Assembly: GCF_051020515.1 (NCBI RefSeq)
Contig: NZ_CP194857.1
Location: forward strand, 868,001-932,000
Length of the DNA stretch: 64,000 nt
Direction of reading: 5' to 3'
Source: CALKWS01 sp051020515
GTDB taxonomy: Bacteria > Actinomycetota > Actinomycetes > Actinomycetales > Beutenbergiaceae
The notes below the pieces were generated by a model. That model worked only from the letters and a program-made list of their open reading frames with translations. It searched no databases and was not told where the DNA came from. Below are positions 63,334 to 64,000 of this stretch, one piece after another. Within the stretch, counting starts at the first letter, position 1; the number at the start of each line of letters is the position of its first letter. The position numbers and the translations under genes were made by a program.

Positions 63334-64000
63334 ATGGCCGACGTCGCCGTCGTCGGTGCCGGCATCGTGGGCCTGGCCGCCGCCTACGCCGCGCGGCAGC
63401 GCGGGGCCGATGTCACTGTGTACGAACCGGCCGCGCCGGGCAGCGGGCAGTCCGCTGGGTGCTCGCGGATCTTCCGCCACGCCCACGACGATCCGCGCAT
63501 GGTGACCTGGGCGGTGCGCAGCCGCCACATCTGGCGCCAGTGGGAACGCGACTTCGGCACCGAACTGCTCTCCGCTGACGGCGCACTGTCGCTAGGTGAT
63601 GGTGCCCTCGACAAACTCCGCATCCTGGCCGGCATCGAGGGCGTCGAAGCTGCCCGGGTTGATCCGGATCAGGTCGCTCGAGCCCTCCCGATCCTGGCGC
63701 CCTACGACGGCCCGGCCGTTCTCGATACCGGCGGCGGATCGATCCGCACCGAGACCGCCATCGCGGCACTGACCGGGGCGCTGCACCAAGGCCTCGTCGG
63801 AGAGCAGGTCATCACCATCGGTCCCGCTGGTTCCCGGGTGGAGGTGCGCACCCTGACCGGTCGGCGCCGGCATGATCATGTGCTGGTCTGCGCCGGCGCC
63901 CGCACGGCCGAACTGGTGCCCGACATGGCTATCCCGGTGCGTCTCAGCGCCCATGTCCGTCTGACGTTCGCGGTGACCGGGGGAGTTCGGGAGCGACTGG
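63334..64000 (+). CDS. FAD-dependent oxidoreductase, sarcosine oxidase-like (cut by window edge)
   Basis: The first 222 residues of a DAO-family enzyme. The start ATG has AGGAGG 7 nt upstream. The N-terminus VAVVGAGIVGLAAAYAARQRG is the FAD-binding fold, followed by GQSAGCSRIFRHAHDDPRMV, which matches the Ser/Arg flavin-attachment region of monomeric sarcosine oxidases and N-methyl amino-acid oxidases. GGSIRTETAIAAL is the second conserved block. The C-terminal part is outside the window. Confidence 0.85.
   Translation, partial: MADVAVVGAGIVGLAAAYAARQRGADVTVYEPAAPGSGQSAGCSRIFRHAHDDPRMVTWAVRSRHIWRQWERDFGTELLSADGALSLGDGALDKLRILAGIEGVEAARVDPDQVARALPILAPYDGPAVLDTGGGSIRTETAIAALTGALHQGLVGEQVITIGPAGSRVEVRTLTGRRRHDHVLVCAGARTAELVPDMAIPVRLSAHVRLTFAVTGGVRERL

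Noticed and set aside
1..64000. CRISPR arrays, insertion sequences, prophage or rRNA genes
   Set aside because: No regularly spaced repeats, transposase or integrase motifs, terminal inverted repeats or rRNA-like sequence were found. The short repeats listed are two- or three-copy and local.

Overview
The window is GC-rich chromosomal DNA from a mycothiol-producing actinomycete. mshD, the DUF2516 membrane protein, the CE1758/CE1759-type flavin pair, the FABP/nitrobindin protein and the many leaderless start codons all fit Actinomycetota, and the gene mix suggests Micrococcales (inference). No insertion sequences, phage genes or CRISPR arrays are seen.

1-21 kb: a carbohydrate locus that looks dedicated to pectin rhamnogalacturonan I (RG-I). 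Two minus-strand operons each start at a promoter carrying a LacI-type operator. The first encodes a binding protein, two permeases and a GH78 alpha-L-rhamnosidase. The second encodes a YesL-like protein, an LplA/LplB/LplC-type importer, a rhamnogalacturonan acetylesterase and a YetA/PcRGLX-type exo-lyase. A LacI regulator, a DUF993/DUF1961 (YesU-like) pair and a BNR_4 protein lie beside them. In content this mirrors the yesL-lplD region of Bacillus subtilis. None of the enzymes has a signal peptide, so oligosaccharides are probably imported and degraded inside the cell. An L-lactate-type FMN dehydrogenase and a uridine-kinase-like protein lie between the locus genes.

21-33 kb: a tandem glycine riboswitch in front of an EamA/DMT exporter; a large FAD/NAD(P)-binding protein; clpC with its terminator; dtd, an L-asparaginase and a DUF2516 protein; a PIN/antitoxin pair; a FUSC-type membrane protein; a YgfZ-like folate-binding protein; a nitrobindin-like protein.

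33-45 kb: phosphate and polyphosphate genes: DUF47 (PhoU-like), a small lipoprotein, pstSCAB with a PHO box, a Nudix-histidine phosphatase fusion, ppk1 and mshD, then a transglutaminase and tRNA-Lys(UUU).

45-64 kb: an ABC-2 exporter with a LolA/RseB-like lipoprotein; an FMN reductase/LLM monooxygenase pair; a TPP-riboswitch-controlled thiMED operon; a cluster that looks like amine/GABA catabolism (two aldehyde dehydrogenases and an FAD amine oxidase) interrupted by a glycosyltransferase and a sugar-kinase/SIS pair; a YczE-like membrane protein; a GNAT acetyltransferase; and a truncated sarcosine-oxidase-like gene.

About seventeen genes, including clpC, dtd and ppk1, carry single-base frameshifts. 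Several sit in C/G homopolymers where one base restores a normal protein, so uncorrected sequencing error is the most likely cause. These genes are annotated over their full inferred span, with the break noted.
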